Shown here piece after piece: positions 8,688 through 17,794 of a DNA stretch of 64,000 nt. This DNA comes from OLB7 sp966250335. Its GTDB lineage: Bacteria > Bacteroidota > Ignavibacteria > OLB7. Numbering within the stretch: the stretch's first letter is position 1; every line of letters starts with the position of its first letter. The position numbers were made by a program, and so were the translations under genes. Where the stretch lies: the NCBI GenBank assembly GCA_966250335.1, contig CBINGZ010000005.1, positions 124,001 through 188,000 on the forward strand, given 5' to 3'. Under the pieces are notes generated by a model that saw only the letters and a list, made by a program, of their open reading frames with translations, was not told the origin of the DNA and did not search any database.

Positions 8688-9248
8688 ATGGAAGTCAAGC
8701 AAATTCTCGCATCGGCCGAAGAGGGCATGAAGAAGGCGATCGAGCATTGCCGTATCGAGTTCGGCAAGATCCGTACGGGTCGCGCCAACCCCGCCGTGCT
8801 GGACAACATCAGGGTGGAGTATTACGGGCAGCCGGTCCCTCTCTCTCAGGTCGCGTCGGTCTCCGCTCCGGACGCCACCATGCTGCTCGTGCAGCCGTGG
8901 GAGAAGAACATGGTCCCGGCGATCGATCGCGCAATCCAGGCCGCGAACCTCGGCATCAACCCGACGAACGACGGTTCGGTGATCCGTCTTCCCATCCCCC
9001 CTCTGACCGAGGAGCGCCGCCGGGCCCTTGCCAAGTCGGCCAAGGCGGTCGCCGAGGACTCCAAGATCGGCATCCGCAATGCTCGTCGCGATGCGATGGA
9101 AATGCTCAAGCTCTCCGAGAAGGAGCAGCATATGAGCGAGGATATGCGGAAGGGGGGAGAGGACGACGTCCAGAAGCTCACCGACAAGTTCATCGCGGAA
9201 GTGGAGAGGATCTACGCCGAGAAGGAAAAGGATATCATGTCGGTCTGA
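8688..9248 (+). CDS. frr: ribosome recycling factor
   Basis: 186 residues, standard length. Splits post-termination ribosomes together with EF-G. Key segments: RTGRANPAVLDNIRVEYYG, PLSQVASVSAPDATMLLVQPW, GINPTNDGSVIRLPIPPLTEERR and the C-terminal helix with DDVQKLTDKFI. It follows pyrH by 75 bases, as in many genomes. Confidence 0.97.
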   Translation: MEVKQILASAEEGMKKAIEHCRIEFGKIRTGRANPAVLDNIRVEYYGQPVPLSQVASVSAPDATMLLVQPWEKNMVPAIDRAIQAANLGINPTNDGSVIRLPIPPLTEERRRALAKSAKAVAEDSKIGIRNARRDAMEMLKLSEKEQHMSEDMRKGGEDDVQKLTDKFIAEVERIYAEKEKDIMSV

Positions 9249-9279
9249 TCCCGCGCATTTCACTACAAGCATCCGATCA

Positions 9280-10320
9280 ATGGATCATCTGAATACGCAC
9301 CCCCCGCTCGTGCCGCCGCATCATGACGGCGAGATCGTGAACGGGCGGGAACATCATAAGCTCATCATCATGGGGTCCGGTCCCGCCGGACTCACCGCGG
9401 CGCTCTACGCCGCGCGCGCCAACCTGAAGCCCGTCGTCTACGAAGGGAACGTTCCGGGGGGCCAGTTGACGATCACCACGGACGTGGAGAACTATCCGGG
9501 GTTCGAGAAGGGGGTCATGGGTCCCGAGATGATGGAGATCTTCCGTCGTCAGGCCCAGCGCTTCGGCGCGGACTGCCGGTTCGAGTATATCAGCGAGATC
9601 GACTGCTCCTCGCGCCCCTTCAAGCTCACGACCGACAGGGATGTGAAGCTCTCGGCCGACGCGGTGATCATCGCGACGGGGGCCTCGGCGCGCCTGCTGG
9701 GGCTGCCGACGGAAAAGGAGTTCATGGGCTACGGCGTCTCCGCCTGCGCCACCTGCGACGGCTTCTTCTTCAGAAACAAGGAGGTGATCGTGGTAGGCGG
9801 CGGCGATACGGCGATGGAGGAGGCGACCTACCTGACCCGTTTCTGCAGCAAGGTCACGATCGTGCATCGTCGCGACGTGTTCCGCGCCTCCAAGATCATG
9901 ACGGAGCGGGCGCTGAGCAACCCCAAGATCGAGGTGATCTACGACGAGAACGTCGTGGAGGTTCTGGGCGAGCGTGATCCGCTCCGGAAGGTGAACGGGG
10001 TGGTCCTGCGCAACACGAAGACCGGCGCCACCCGCGAGATGCAGACCGACGGCGTCTTCATCGCGATCGGTCACAGGCCGAACACGGAGGTCTTCAAGGG
10101 ACAGATCGAGACCGACACGAACGGCTATCTCATCACCAAGGGGAAGAGCAGCTACACGAGCGTGGAGGGGATCTTCGCCTGCGGCGACGTGCAGGATCAC
10201 GTCTACCGCCAGGCGATCACCGCCGCCGGCAGCGGCTGCACCGCCGCGATCGACGCCGAGCGCTGGCTGGAGATCCAGGCCCACCACAACTCCCCGATGG
10301 CCGCCGTAGGCGTCGTGTAG
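9280..10320 (+). CDS. trxB: thioredoxin-disulfide reductase
   Basis: 346 residues; about 25 residues longer at the N-terminus than the E. coli type. FAD-binding GSGPAGLTAALYAARA, redox pair in CATCDG, NADPH-binding GGGDTAMEEATYL and the final FACGDVQDHVYRQAITAAGSGC. It reduces thioredoxin with NADPH in the cytoplasm. The His-rich opening (NTHPPLVPPHHDGE) is unusual, and a shorter start cannot be excluded, but the next Met codes inside the FAD motif region. Followed by two adjacent hairpins that probably end transcription. Confidence 0.95.
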   Translation: MDHLNTHPPLVPPHHDGEIVNGREHHKLIIMGSGPAGLTAALYAARANLKPVVYEGNVPGGQLTITTDVENYPGFEKGVMGPEMMEIFRRQAQRFGADCRFEYISEIDCSSRPFKLTTDRDVKLSADAVIIATGASARLLGLPTEKEFMGYGVSACATCDGFFFRNKEVIVVGGGDTAMEEATYLTRFCSKVTIVHRRDVFRASKIMTERALSNPKIEVIYDENVVEVLGERDPLRKVNGVVLRNTKTGATREMQTDGVFIAIGHRPNTEVFKGQIETDTNGYLITKGKSSYTSVEGIFACGDVQDHVYRQAITAAGSGCTAAIDAERWLEIQAHHNSPMAAVGVV

Positions 10321-10337
10321 AATCGACCCGCGACAGA

Positions 10338-10400
10338 TGCCCGCAGAACGGGCAACCGATAATGAACGCGCCCGACGGATCAGTTCCGCCGGGCGCTTCT
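10338..10400 (+). terminator. tandem hairpins after trxB
   Basis: First hairpin: TGCCCG-CAGAA-CGGGCA (10338-10354). Second: GCGCCCGACGGA / TCCGCCGGGCGC (10368-10396) followed by TTCTGTC. Neither has a long T-run, but position and stem strength support a terminator region. Confidence 0.6.
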
Positions 10401-10499
10401 GTCATGATGCGATAATGTAAAGAGTCCCCGGCAGACGGCTTATGTCGACGATGCCGCCGAGGACGCGCACCCTCAGTTCAGATATTTTGCCCCTTGTCA

Positions 10500-10730
10500 T
10501 GGGAATGCGCTTCCCCCGCATCGGCTCCCGAAGCTGCTACACATGGCTCGCCCCTTCGGGGCCGGCGATGCTTGCGGGAATATCGTTGTCGTTATGGTAC
10601 ATAGTTCCCCTACGGGGCTGGAGATTCTTGCGGAAATATCGTTACAGCACATGACTCCCGCTCCCTTTCGAGAGAGAAGCATCTATCGCACCATGTATCG
10701 GCTCCCGAAGGGAGCACCTATCTGTAGCCG
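10500..10730. repeat. REP-like hairpin cluster A (at least four units)
   Basis: Units consist of a short GC hairpin with a three-base loop (for example GCTCCC-GAA-GGGAGC at 10701-10715) followed by a conserved tail ending in TGTAGC or TGTAC. Units: 10536-10562 (inverted), 10594-10619 (inverted), about 10643-10678 (inverted, degenerate) and 10701-10729 (direct). Two inverted units carry the direct repeat CTTGCGG(G/A)AATATCGTT at 10571 and 10627. The first unit is identical over 27 bases to one at 20967-20993 in cluster B. No reading frame here looks coding. Confidence 0.8.
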
Positions 10731-10732
10731 GG

Positions 10733-11461
10733 TTATTCCACATCCTCCCCCAGCAGATAGAGCGTGTGGTTCAGCGCCTCGGTTCCCTCCCATCCGTTAT
10801 GTCCCGGAATGATGGATCGGGGGTTCGGGAAGAGGTCGATCAGCTTCCGTATCGTGGCCGGCCATGCCTCCACGTCTGCGTCGGCGACGTTGCCGAGCCC
10901 CCCCGATTCGCTGCTCTTGACCAGACATCCGCCGTAGAGGATCTTCATCTCCGGCAGCCACACCACGATATTATCCTCCGTATGTCCCGCTCCCGGATAG
11001 TATGCTCTGAACGCTACCCCGCCCACATTGAAGGTCGTGTCGCCGGTGAAGGTATGTTCCGCCTCTCTGTCGCCCGATGTTGCCGCGAGCGAACGGGTCA
11101 GCTCCGTCGACCATGTCGCCACTCCCTCTTTCTTCAGGATATCGAGCCCGGCCGTTCTGTCGTCGTGGTAATGGGTGGTGATACAGAGGAGGACCTTGTT
11201 GCCGTGGCGCCGTCGGATCGAATCGAGCAGGGGAAGAGTCTGCGTGGAATCCCACGGGCTGTCGATCAGCACCACCCCTTCCTTCGTCACCACGTACATC
11301 CCGTTCGAGGGGAAGGGAGAGCCGTTGATCGGCTTGTAGGTGGTGTAGATGTAGGCGTCGCCGGTCAGGTGGGTGATCGTGAGGCCGTTGTCGTGATCGT
11401 TCTGGGCGAGCGCCGGAAGGCTCGCGAGCAAGAGCAGTGCGAGAAATCGCAGGAATCTCAT
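10733..11461 (-). CDS. subclass B1-like metallo-beta-lactamase, secreted
   Basis: 242 residues with a signal peptide (cleavage near ALAQ, residue 20). All six zinc ligands of subclass B1 enzymes can be placed: His97, His99 and Asp101 in THYHDDRTAG, His160 in GAGHTEDNIVVW, Cys179 in YGGCLVKS and His221 in IPGHNGW. The GAGHTxDN and GGCxVKS segments are B1-specific and distinguish it from glyoxalase-type MBL proteins. The family hydrolyses beta-lactams, including carbapenems, in the periplasm. It is last of a four-gene minus-strand run and starts 21 bases after the 949-residue secreted protein. Activity is inferred, not shown. Confidence 0.88.
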   Translation of the reverse strand: MRFLRFLALLLLASLPALAQNDHDNGLTITHLTGDAYIYTTYKPINGSPFPSNGMYVVTKEGVVLIDSPWDSTQTLPLLDSIRRRHGNKVLLCITTHYHDDRTAGLDILKKEGVATWSTELTRSLAATSGDREAEHTFTGDTTFNVGGVAFRAYYPGAGHTEDNIVVWLPEMKILYGGCLVKSSESGGLGNVADADVEAWPATIRKLIDLFPNPRSIIPGHNGWEGTEALNHTLYLLGEDVE

Positions 11462-11482
11462 GGATCGCTCCGTGATATTGGG

Positions 11483-14332
11483 TTATGATCTGCTCTTCCG
11501 TGGATCGACGACCAGGCACCACGGTCGGAACGGAAGCTGAACCTTGAGGGGGGAAGGAGGGAAGGGAACAGGTTCCGGGTTCCATCCGATCCGTCCGGTT
11601 CCGGGACGGAGATATGTGATTTCGAGGAGGGCCCCGCGTCCCGGTCCCAGTGTGAGAGAGGCCGTCCCGTCGGTCCGAATGATCGTATCGAGAGGCGTTC
11701 TCGGTCCGGAGGCGAGAGGAAGCCGGCTCGTGTCGCCGCGGACTTCACGCACTCTGATATATTCGGGGCGCGAGGTGTCCCGGCGGGTCAGGTTGAGGTC
11801 GAGCTCGATGCGGCGTGTCTCCGCCAGGGCATCCATCAGGCGACCCCGTTCCGAGTCGGCGGGGATATCGGCCGGGCGTTCGAACGCCCGGCGGTTCACC
11901 ACGAAGATGTAGTTCGTGTCGAGCCTGCGCGAGCTCCGGTCCGGGCGTGTGTAGAAGAGGCCGAGCTCGACGAACGTCTCATGGGGAAGATCCGCCTCGT
12001 CCGACCCGCGTCCGTAGGCGCGGACCCCGGTGACGATCTCGTTCGGGGGAAGAGGGCGGGGCGTCAGCCGTGCGTCGGCGTCGTTGCCGGGGCGGAGGGC
12101 CTGGAAGTTGACGCTGTAGCCGTCGCGCCATCTCACGTTCCGTTTCGCCATCTCGGAGCCGATCGTCGGCAGCCATCCCCTGTTCAGCTTCGTCAGCTCC
12201 TCCATACGGTTCCGCCAGCCGACGTAGAGGTCGCGGAGCGTGTCGACGGGATCGTTCCCCATCCACGGGTTGCGGCGGAGGATGTAGTCGATTCTGTTCG
12301 TGAAGCGATCGGTCGTGAAGAGTCCCGTCGGCCCGAACGAGTCCTGTCCCCCGATCCACTCCTCTCTCCCCTCCACCGTTACAGGAGTCAGCACATGCGG
12401 GTAGCTCCCGATCCAGTAGTAGAGGAGGCCCCTGGCGCCGTAGCAGAGGGAAAGGTTCGCCATGAGCCGCGTCTCGCTCGCTTCCGGCAGATGGGTCAGG
12501 ATATGATCGATATGCGCCGTCGTGTCCTCCCCGTCGATATCATCGATCACGATACGTTTGTGCAGCTGCCCTATCAGGCCGGGGATCGTGACCAGGCGGC
12601 GCCCCTTCTCGCGGGAGAGTATCGCGGCGCGACCGACGCCGTAGAGCGACGGGTTCTGCATGATCCAGTTGGCTCGCGGCACATCCTGATCCGGGATATG
12701 TCTTCCCAGATGGAACTGCTGGAGCATCTCCTCATAGCGGCCCACCCCTTCCTCATCGAGCGTCAGTTCCGGCACATGGTAGCTCCCGCCGTTGTGTTCC
12801 CTGATGGAGGGGAGCTTGTGAACGGTGATGCCGTAGTCGCGCAGGTCGGAGAAGGCTTCAAGGTTCGTCCGGTCCGGCGCGAGCTTCACGTCGTCGCGGA
12901 GGTTGTTGAGGTAGCCGATCTCCACGGTGATCTCCTCCGGGCTCGTCACCGCGTGAAAATGCTCCAGGTTATGACGGACGGCGCCCCCGGTCTGCACGGC
13001 GTGGGCCGGCAGGCTGTCGCCGCCGCGTCCCGGCCGGGAGGGGTTGACGCGGACGGTGCGGCGGATCATCCCGTTCAGATATTCGAACCCGGCGTATTCG
13101 GTCGGTCCCGGCTCATGGTCGCTGTCGATCCGGATGATCGCGTCGCGAAGTTTCCCTGCCGAGAGATTCGGGCCGTAGAGGGCGCGGCGCAGCTCCGTGA
13201 CGAGCCCGGCGCGGTAGGCGCGCGCGCTGTCGTTCTCCGCCAGCAGCTGCTCTCCCATCCTGTCGCGAAGCGCGATATCCCTCAACCCGATCTTCTCGGC
13301 TCCCGTCCACCTGACGCGCAGATCGAACCGCTGCGAGGCGCTGCCGGGGGCGAGGGGACCGGGAGATCCGTCGGCGGAGCGGGTCAGATCGATCGGGAAG
13401 GAGACCTCCCGGTATGCTCCGGCCGCCGCTCCCCGCGCGGGAACCAGATCGCCCCTGCGGACGACAAGGGTCGTATCGAGGATCTCGACGTTCCTCTCGT
13501 CGTTCACGATCGTTCGTCCCCTCGCGTCGCGATACGGCGTCCCCCGCGGGATCTCATGGATCACGTCGATCTCCAGCACGGAAAGATCGGCCGCGGGGGC
13601 CGGACGGCGGGAGGGCTCCAGAAGTCGCGCCGTGACGGCCACATAGTAGTTGAGGTCCTGCCCGCGGTTGCGCCAGCCGTCGGTGATGAACTGATCCGCT
13701 CCCTGAACGGCGGTGTCGGGGAGTCTCTCTCCGGTCGTCTCGTCGTACGGATAACGATATTTTTGGCCCGGTTTCCAGTCGTAGGTGATCCACTTCGCCA
13801 CCGTCTGCCCGGGAACCGTGTTCGTGGTATCGTATCGCTGTTCGAGCTGTCCCGAGGTCCTGGTTTTTCCGTTCCTCCCGGTCCGCCCCCCCTCGAGCCA
13901 TGCGAACCGTGACTGCCAGTAGGGGGATTGCACGCTGTCGAACGGATAGAACCTGATCTCCCGCGCGAAGCCCGGATCGTAGAGGGGGCCGTGCTTCAGG
14001 ATCATCCGTTTGCGGCCTCGGTCCGGGGAGGCGACGATCGAGTCGAGCTGCGCGATCGATTCCACGGTGCAGTGCCAGACGTTCACGCCGATCGTGTCGA
14101 GGAAGCGCCACATGTCGGCGCGCCTGCCGCTCGGCGGGGTGTTGGCGGTGTAGGCGGCGATCATGAACTCCGTTTCCCCAAGGCCGTACGACCGTCCGAT
14201 ACGGGGAAGATCGGCCGGGGGGAGCCAGCGGCGTTCCTGCGCGACGGCGGGGAGGGCCGCCGTCAGCAGCAGAAGAAGGGCCGTTCGCGATACGGCGGGG
14301 GGGAAGAGGGGAGAGGATCGGAAAGAAGGCAT
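11483..14332 (-). CDS. large secreted protein of unknown function (949 aa)
   Basis: A signal peptide (hydrophobic LLLLLTAALPAVAQ, residues 19-32) shows export. I do not recognise a family. The middle and C-terminal parts (about residues 500-760) contain Trp/Tyr-rich segments such as CYGARGLLYYWIGSYP and WRNRMEELTKLNRGW, which resemble the barrel core of glycoside hydrolase-like proteins, but no catalytic pair can be assigned. No lipobox and no type IX-like C-terminal domain are seen. It sits 3 bases after the coiled-coil gene and 21 bases before the beta-lactamase gene, so an operon is likely. Confidence 0.75.
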   Translation of the reverse strand: MPSFRSSPLFPPAVSRTALLLLLTAALPAVAQERRWLPPADLPRIGRSYGLGETEFMIAAYTANTPPSGRRADMWRFLDTIGVNVWHCTVESIAQLDSIVASPDRGRKRMILKHGPLYDPGFAREIRFYPFDSVQSPYWQSRFAWLEGGRTGRNGKTRTSGQLEQRYDTTNTVPGQTVAKWITYDWKPGQKYRYPYDETTGERLPDTAVQGADQFITDGWRNRGQDLNYYVAVTARLLEPSRRPAPAADLSVLEIDVIHEIPRGTPYRDARGRTIVNDERNVEILDTTLVVRRGDLVPARGAAAGAYREVSFPIDLTRSADGSPGPLAPGSASQRFDLRVRWTGAEKIGLRDIALRDRMGEQLLAENDSARAYRAGLVTELRRALYGPNLSAGKLRDAIIRIDSDHEPGPTEYAGFEYLNGMIRRTVRVNPSRPGRGGDSLPAHAVQTGGAVRHNLEHFHAVTSPEEITVEIGYLNNLRDDVKLAPDRTNLEAFSDLRDYGITVHKLPSIREHNGGSYHVPELTLDEEGVGRYEEMLQQFHLGRHIPDQDVPRANWIMQNPSLYGVGRAAILSREKGRRLVTIPGLIGQLHKRIVIDDIDGEDTTAHIDHILTHLPEASETRLMANLSLCYGARGLLYYWIGSYPHVLTPVTVEGREEWIGGQDSFGPTGLFTTDRFTNRIDYILRRNPWMGNDPVDTLRDLYVGWRNRMEELTKLNRGWLPTIGSEMAKRNVRWRDGYSVNFQALRPGNDADARLTPRPLPPNEIVTGVRAYGRGSDEADLPHETFVELGLFYTRPDRSSRRLDTNYIFVVNRRAFERPADIPADSERGRLMDALAETRRIELDLNLTRRDTSRPEYIRVREVRGDTSRLPLASGPRTPLDTIIRTDGTASLTLGPGRGALLEITYLRPGTGRIGWNPEPVPFPPSPLKVQLPFRPWCLVVDPRKSRS

Positions 14333-14335
14333 CGC

Positions 14336-15049
14336 TCAGTTGCGGTATCGGCTGTTCTGCACCACGGCTCCATAGATCGTATTGAGACGTTCCAGTTTCC
14401 CCTCCTCCCTGGCGATCCTCCGTTTCAGGGTCTCGATCCGTTCGGAGATGGCGGCCGGGTCACGGAGGGCCTCGGCGTAGCGGAGCGGGTGGGAGCGGCG
14501 GAGCTCCTCCAGCTTGCCGATCCATTCCTGCTCCTCACGCGTCTCCAGGCGGTCGCGGCGCTGGAGCGAGAGGAAATGCTGGACGCCGTCGTGCAGATCG
14601 GTGAGGGTGGGAAGGTCGAGCCGGCCGTACGCCTCGCATGCGATCGTCAGTGTCTCCAGCTCCCTGCTCCGCAACGCCCCATCCTCCACCCCCATGATGG
14701 CGGTGGCGATATCGGCGAGGAGGTAATATCCCTCCCGTTCGCGGACCGGATCGAACTGGAACTCGCGTGAGGAACGGATGGTACGCTGCAGCGTGTCGAG
14801 CTGGGCGTAGAGATGGTCGGCGAGCTCATGCGCCCCGGCGTTGATCTCCCGTTCCTCGTCGTCGTCGAGCGTCGGCTGGAGCTTCATCCTCCGCATCACC
14901 TCCCTGAGCCTGAGCGCCATCACCGCGCACTCGGTCTGCAGGGAGAGAAGATCGTATTCAAGCTCGCCGAAGAGCCTGAAATATCGCTTTGAGATCTCCG
15001 GTCCCTTGAACCGGAGCAGTCTGAAGTAGGCAAGGATCGGCTCAACCAT
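14336..15049 (-). CDS. conserved-looking helical/coiled-coil protein, unknown
   Basis: 237 residues, almost entirely helical and charged, with a C-terminal coiled-coil (AISERIETLKRRIAREEGKLERL). No signal peptide or membrane segment, so cytoplasmic. I do not recognise the family. Its start is three bases after the stop of the upstream methyltransferase and its stop is three bases before the 949-residue secreted protein, so it is co-transcribed with both. Confidence 0.65.
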   Translation of the reverse strand: MVEPILAYFRLLRFKGPEISKRYFRLFGELEYDLLSLQTECAVMALRLREVMRRMKLQPTLDDDEEREINAGAHELADHLYAQLDTLQRTIRSSREFQFDPVREREGYYLLADIATAIMGVEDGALRSRELETLTIACEAYGRLDLPTLTDLHDGVQHFLSLQRRDRLETREEQEWIGKLEELRRSHPLRYAEALRDPAAISERIETLKRRIAREEGKLERLNTIYGAVVQNSRYRN

Positions 15050-15052
15050 GCG

Positions 15053-15844
15053 TCACTCCTCCGATCGTGTTGCGATCCATGTGGTGTACATCTGGTCGTC
15101 GGTCTGGGCGAAGCGACGTCCCATCGCCCTGTTCAGCCTGCGGGGGATCATGCCGGCGTCGCGCATCATCTCCTCCAGGTCGTTCCGTTCGTAGAGCATG
15201 ATCCGTTCGGGGCGGTCGGCGTAGTAGACGGTTTCGTTGTCCGGGGCGATCCATGCGGGGTGGCTCGTCATGGTCCGTGTGGGCTGGTCGTAGCTGTTGT
15301 CCACGATGAGCCTGCCGCCGGCCAGATCGTCGTTCCATTCACCGAACGGCTCTGCGTTGTCGGCCGTGAAGAGATCGAAATGGAACCGCCCCCCCGGCTT
15401 CAGCCAGCGGCCGATCTTTCGTATCAGATCACGATTCTGTTCGTCGCTCCCGTAGCCGAAGCTGGTGTTGAGCGAGAGGATCGCATCGAACTTCGCGGTC
15501 GGCTCGTACTCGAACATGTCGGCGGCGGCGAACTCCGCCACGACTCCCCGTTCCGCGGCCGTCCGGCGGCAGTAGGCGACCAGTTCACCCGATCGTTCCA
15601 CGCCGACCGCATGGGCGCCCCTGAGGGCGAGCCTGAGGACCACCTCGCCGCAGCCGGAACCGAGGTCCATGACGGAATCTCCCGGTGAGATATTCAGGTC
15701 GCGCGCGATTGCGCGTGAGGTCGTCTCCCAGCCGCGCATCTCCTGCGGGCTTGCGTAATACTCCCGCTGCAGGAAGCTGCTCCACCAGTTCCAGTCCTTT
15801 ACCACCCGCCGCTGATCTGCGAGGAGCGCTTCGATGTCGTCCAT
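15053..15844 (-). CDS. class I SAM-dependent methyltransferase
   Basis: 263 residues. SAM-binding motif I is VMDLGSGCGEVVLRLALRG, the acidic motif II GVERSGELVAYC, then AAADMFEYEP and FDAILSLNTSFGYG, and post-motif RWLKPGGRFHFDLF. This is a small-molecule type Rossmann methyltransferase; the substrate cannot be read from sequence. First gene of the four-gene minus-strand run that ends with the metallo-beta-lactamase. Confidence 0.8.
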   Translation of the reverse strand: MDDIEALLADQRRVVKDWNWWSSFLQREYYASPQEMRGWETTSRAIARDLNISPGDSVMDLGSGCGEVVLRLALRGAHAVGVERSGELVAYCRRTAAERGVVAEFAAADMFEYEPTAKFDAILSLNTSFGYGSDEQNRDLIRKIGRWLKPGGRFHFDLFTADNAEPFGEWNDDLAGGRLIVDNSYDQPTRTMTSHPAWIAPDNETVYYADRPERIMLYERNDLEEMMRDAGMIPRRLNRAMGRRFAQTDDQMYTTWIATRSEE

Positions 15845-15943
15845 TCTATTCAGTCGTCCTGTGATATGATTGTGCCGTTCCGGTCGTCGCGCCGGAGAGT
15901 TCCGCCGGAGAGTTCCGACGGAGAGTCCCGGTTCGATATTCCC

Positions 15944-16891
15944 TTATTCCCGCTCCCCCGGTTTCCCATGGAGAAACTTCCCGGCCTCCCTCAGCATCAC
16001 GCCGTAGCGTACGCCGCGCGTTCCCACCGTGATCTCCCGCAGATCGTGGCGGAGGAGGAACTCCTCCAGAATCAGGGCGCCCGCCAGGATGATGTCGGCG
16101 CGTCCCCTGGAGATCTGGGGGACCGCGGCCGTCTCCTCCAGCGTGAGGGTCGAGAGCCGTTCGATCGCTCTCCGGACCGAGGTGAGCGGAAGCGGCCTGC
16201 CGTTGAGTTCGGCCGCGTCGAACCTCTCCAGTTCCGCATCGACGGCGCCGAGGGTCGTGACGGTGCCGGCAACGCCGACGGCCACGGTCCCTTCGGGGAG
16301 GTCGAAGCCGCGGTTCAGTTCCTCCCGGATGAACGATCGTGCCTCGTCGATCTTGCCGGGATCGGGGGGGAGCTTCGTGAAGAATCGTTCGGCGACCCGG
16401 ACGGCTCCGATATCGATGCTGATGCTCCGTTCGGGGCGGACCCCCTCTCCCCACGCGATCTCCGTGCTCCCTCCGCCGATATCGAGCACGGCGATCCCGC
16501 CGCGACCGGCCGGGGCGGAGAGGCCGAAGAGAGCCCCTCTGTAGGTGAACTCCGCCTCCTCGTCGCCGCTGAGGAGTTCGATCTCCACCCCCGTTCGCTC
16601 CTTCATGGCGTCGATGAACTCCTCTCTGTTCCGCGCGTCGCGAAGGGCGCTGGTGCCGAAGGCGACGATCCGTTCGGCCCCCAGCTCGCGCGATTCCCGC
16701 GCGTATCCCTCCAGATAACCCGCGACCCGGTCGAACGTCTCGGGGAGGATCGTGCGGGAGGCGTCGACCCCTTTCCCCAGTCTGGCGATCTCGTGCCGGT
16801 CGGAGACGACCTCGATTGTCCCGTCGGGGGCCGCCGAGACGGTCGTCATCAATATCGTGTTCGTCCCTATGTCGATCGTCGAGAAGATCAT
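15944..16891 (-). CDS. ppx: exopolyphosphatase / pppGpp phosphohydrolase (Ppx/GppA)
   Basis: 315 residues. Sugar-kinase/HSP70-like fold: phosphate-1 motif IDIGTNTILM, VAFGTSALRDARN, LSGDEEAEFTYRG, phosphate-2 motif LDIGGGSTEIAWG and VAGTVTTLGAVD. It removes terminal phosphate from polyphosphate or converts pppGpp to ppGpp. I place the start at 16891, where ATGATC overlaps the TGA of prmA (ATGA), rather than at an ATG 13 codons upstream. Single-domain length, lacking the HD domain of long Ppx proteins. Confidence 0.88.
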   Translation of the reverse strand: MIFSTIDIGTNTILMTTVSAAPDGTIEVVSDRHEIARLGKGVDASRTILPETFDRVAGYLEGYARESRELGAERIVAFGTSALRDARNREEFIDAMKERTGVEIELLSGDEEAEFTYRGALFGLSAPAGRGGIAVLDIGGGSTEIAWGEGVRPERSISIDIGAVRVAERFFTKLPPDPGKIDEARSFIREELNRGFDLPEGTVAVGVAGTVTTLGAVDAELERFDAAELNGRPLPLTSVRRAIERLSTLTLEETAAVPQISRGRADIILAGALILEEFLLRHDLREITVGTRGVRYGVMLREAGKFLHGKPGERE

Positions 16892-17757
16892 GCGGATTCG
16901 GGGAGAAGGCGCCATGTCGTCGCGATCCATTCGTTCTCGCGCGCTTCGTCGATCGGCTCCAGTCCGTAGCGCGCCGCCTCATCCACCAGGCTTTGATAAT
17001 CCTCGTAGAGAACTCCCGAGGAGAGGAAGAGGGAGGTGTCGTCGGCGAGCCTGGCGCGGATCTCCGGGAGCATGCCGATGATGATATTGCGATGGAGATT
17101 GCCGAGCACGACATCGAACCCGTTCTCCGGGATCGCGTCGATCTCGCAGTGGCGCGTTTCCATCAGTTCGCTCACGCCGTTCAGCTGGGCGTTCTCCAGG
17201 GTGTTGGAGACGGCCCACTCGTTGTTGTCGAACGCCAGCGTGTACTCCGCGCCGCGCATGGCGGCCACGATCGCCAGGACGCCGGTTCCGGTCCCGATGT
17301 CGAGGACACGCTTTCCCTTCAGATCGATCTTCATCAGAAGCCCGGAGATCAGCCGTGTCGACTCGTGGTGTCCCGTTCCGAACGACATCTTGGGGTCGAT
17401 GACGACGACGAGCGGGCCGCCGGGGATCGAGGAGATCGGATGCCAGCTCTGGGTGATGATCAGATCGGCGCCGACCCGGGTCGGTTCCAGCGACCGCTCG
17501 AACTCGGCGTTCCAGTTCTGTTCCTCCACGCGGCCGACCGTCAGTTCCAGGCCTCCATCCTCGGGAACCCAGTCGAGGAGCTGCGCGCGGATCTCGTCGC
17601 TCAGCCCTCCCTCGTCGAAGTAGAGGGTCACGCTCTCTCCCTCGTCGAGAACGCCGGTGACGGGGAGGAGGCTGCTGACCGCGATGACGAGGTCGAGGGT
17701 CTCACGCCCGGCGCGGCATGTGAGTGCATCGTACTGCTTCATATCAGGCTGATTCAT
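16888..17757 (-). CDS. prmA: ribosomal protein L11 methyltransferase (PrmA)
   Basis: 289 residues, typical length. Carries the diagnostic segment DPKMSFGTGHHESTRL and the SAM site VLDIGTGTGVLAIVAAMRG, with NLHRNIIIGMLPEI where other PrmA proteins have NI(L/V)A. It trimethylates ribosomal protein L11. The stop overlaps the ppx start, and the ydcF-like gene lies 37 bases upstream on the same strand. An alternative start five codons in (MKQYDALTC) is possible. Confidence 0.9.
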   Translation of the reverse strand: MNQPDMKQYDALTCRAGRETLDLVIAVSSLLPVTGVLDEGESVTLYFDEGGLSDEIRAQLLDWVPEDGGLELTVGRVEEQNWNAEFERSLEPTRVGADLIITQSWHPISSIPGGPLVVVIDPKMSFGTGHHESTRLISGLLMKIDLKGKRVLDIGTGTGVLAIVAAMRGAEYTLAFDNNEWAVSNTLENAQLNGVSELMETRHCEIDAIPENGFDVVLGNLHRNIIIGMLPEIRARLADDTSLFLSSGVLYEDYQSLVDEAARYGLEPIDEARENEWIATTWRLLPESA

Positions 17758-17794
17758 ATATCGGAATCGGCCGCTCTCGGCGGCCGGTTCTCGT

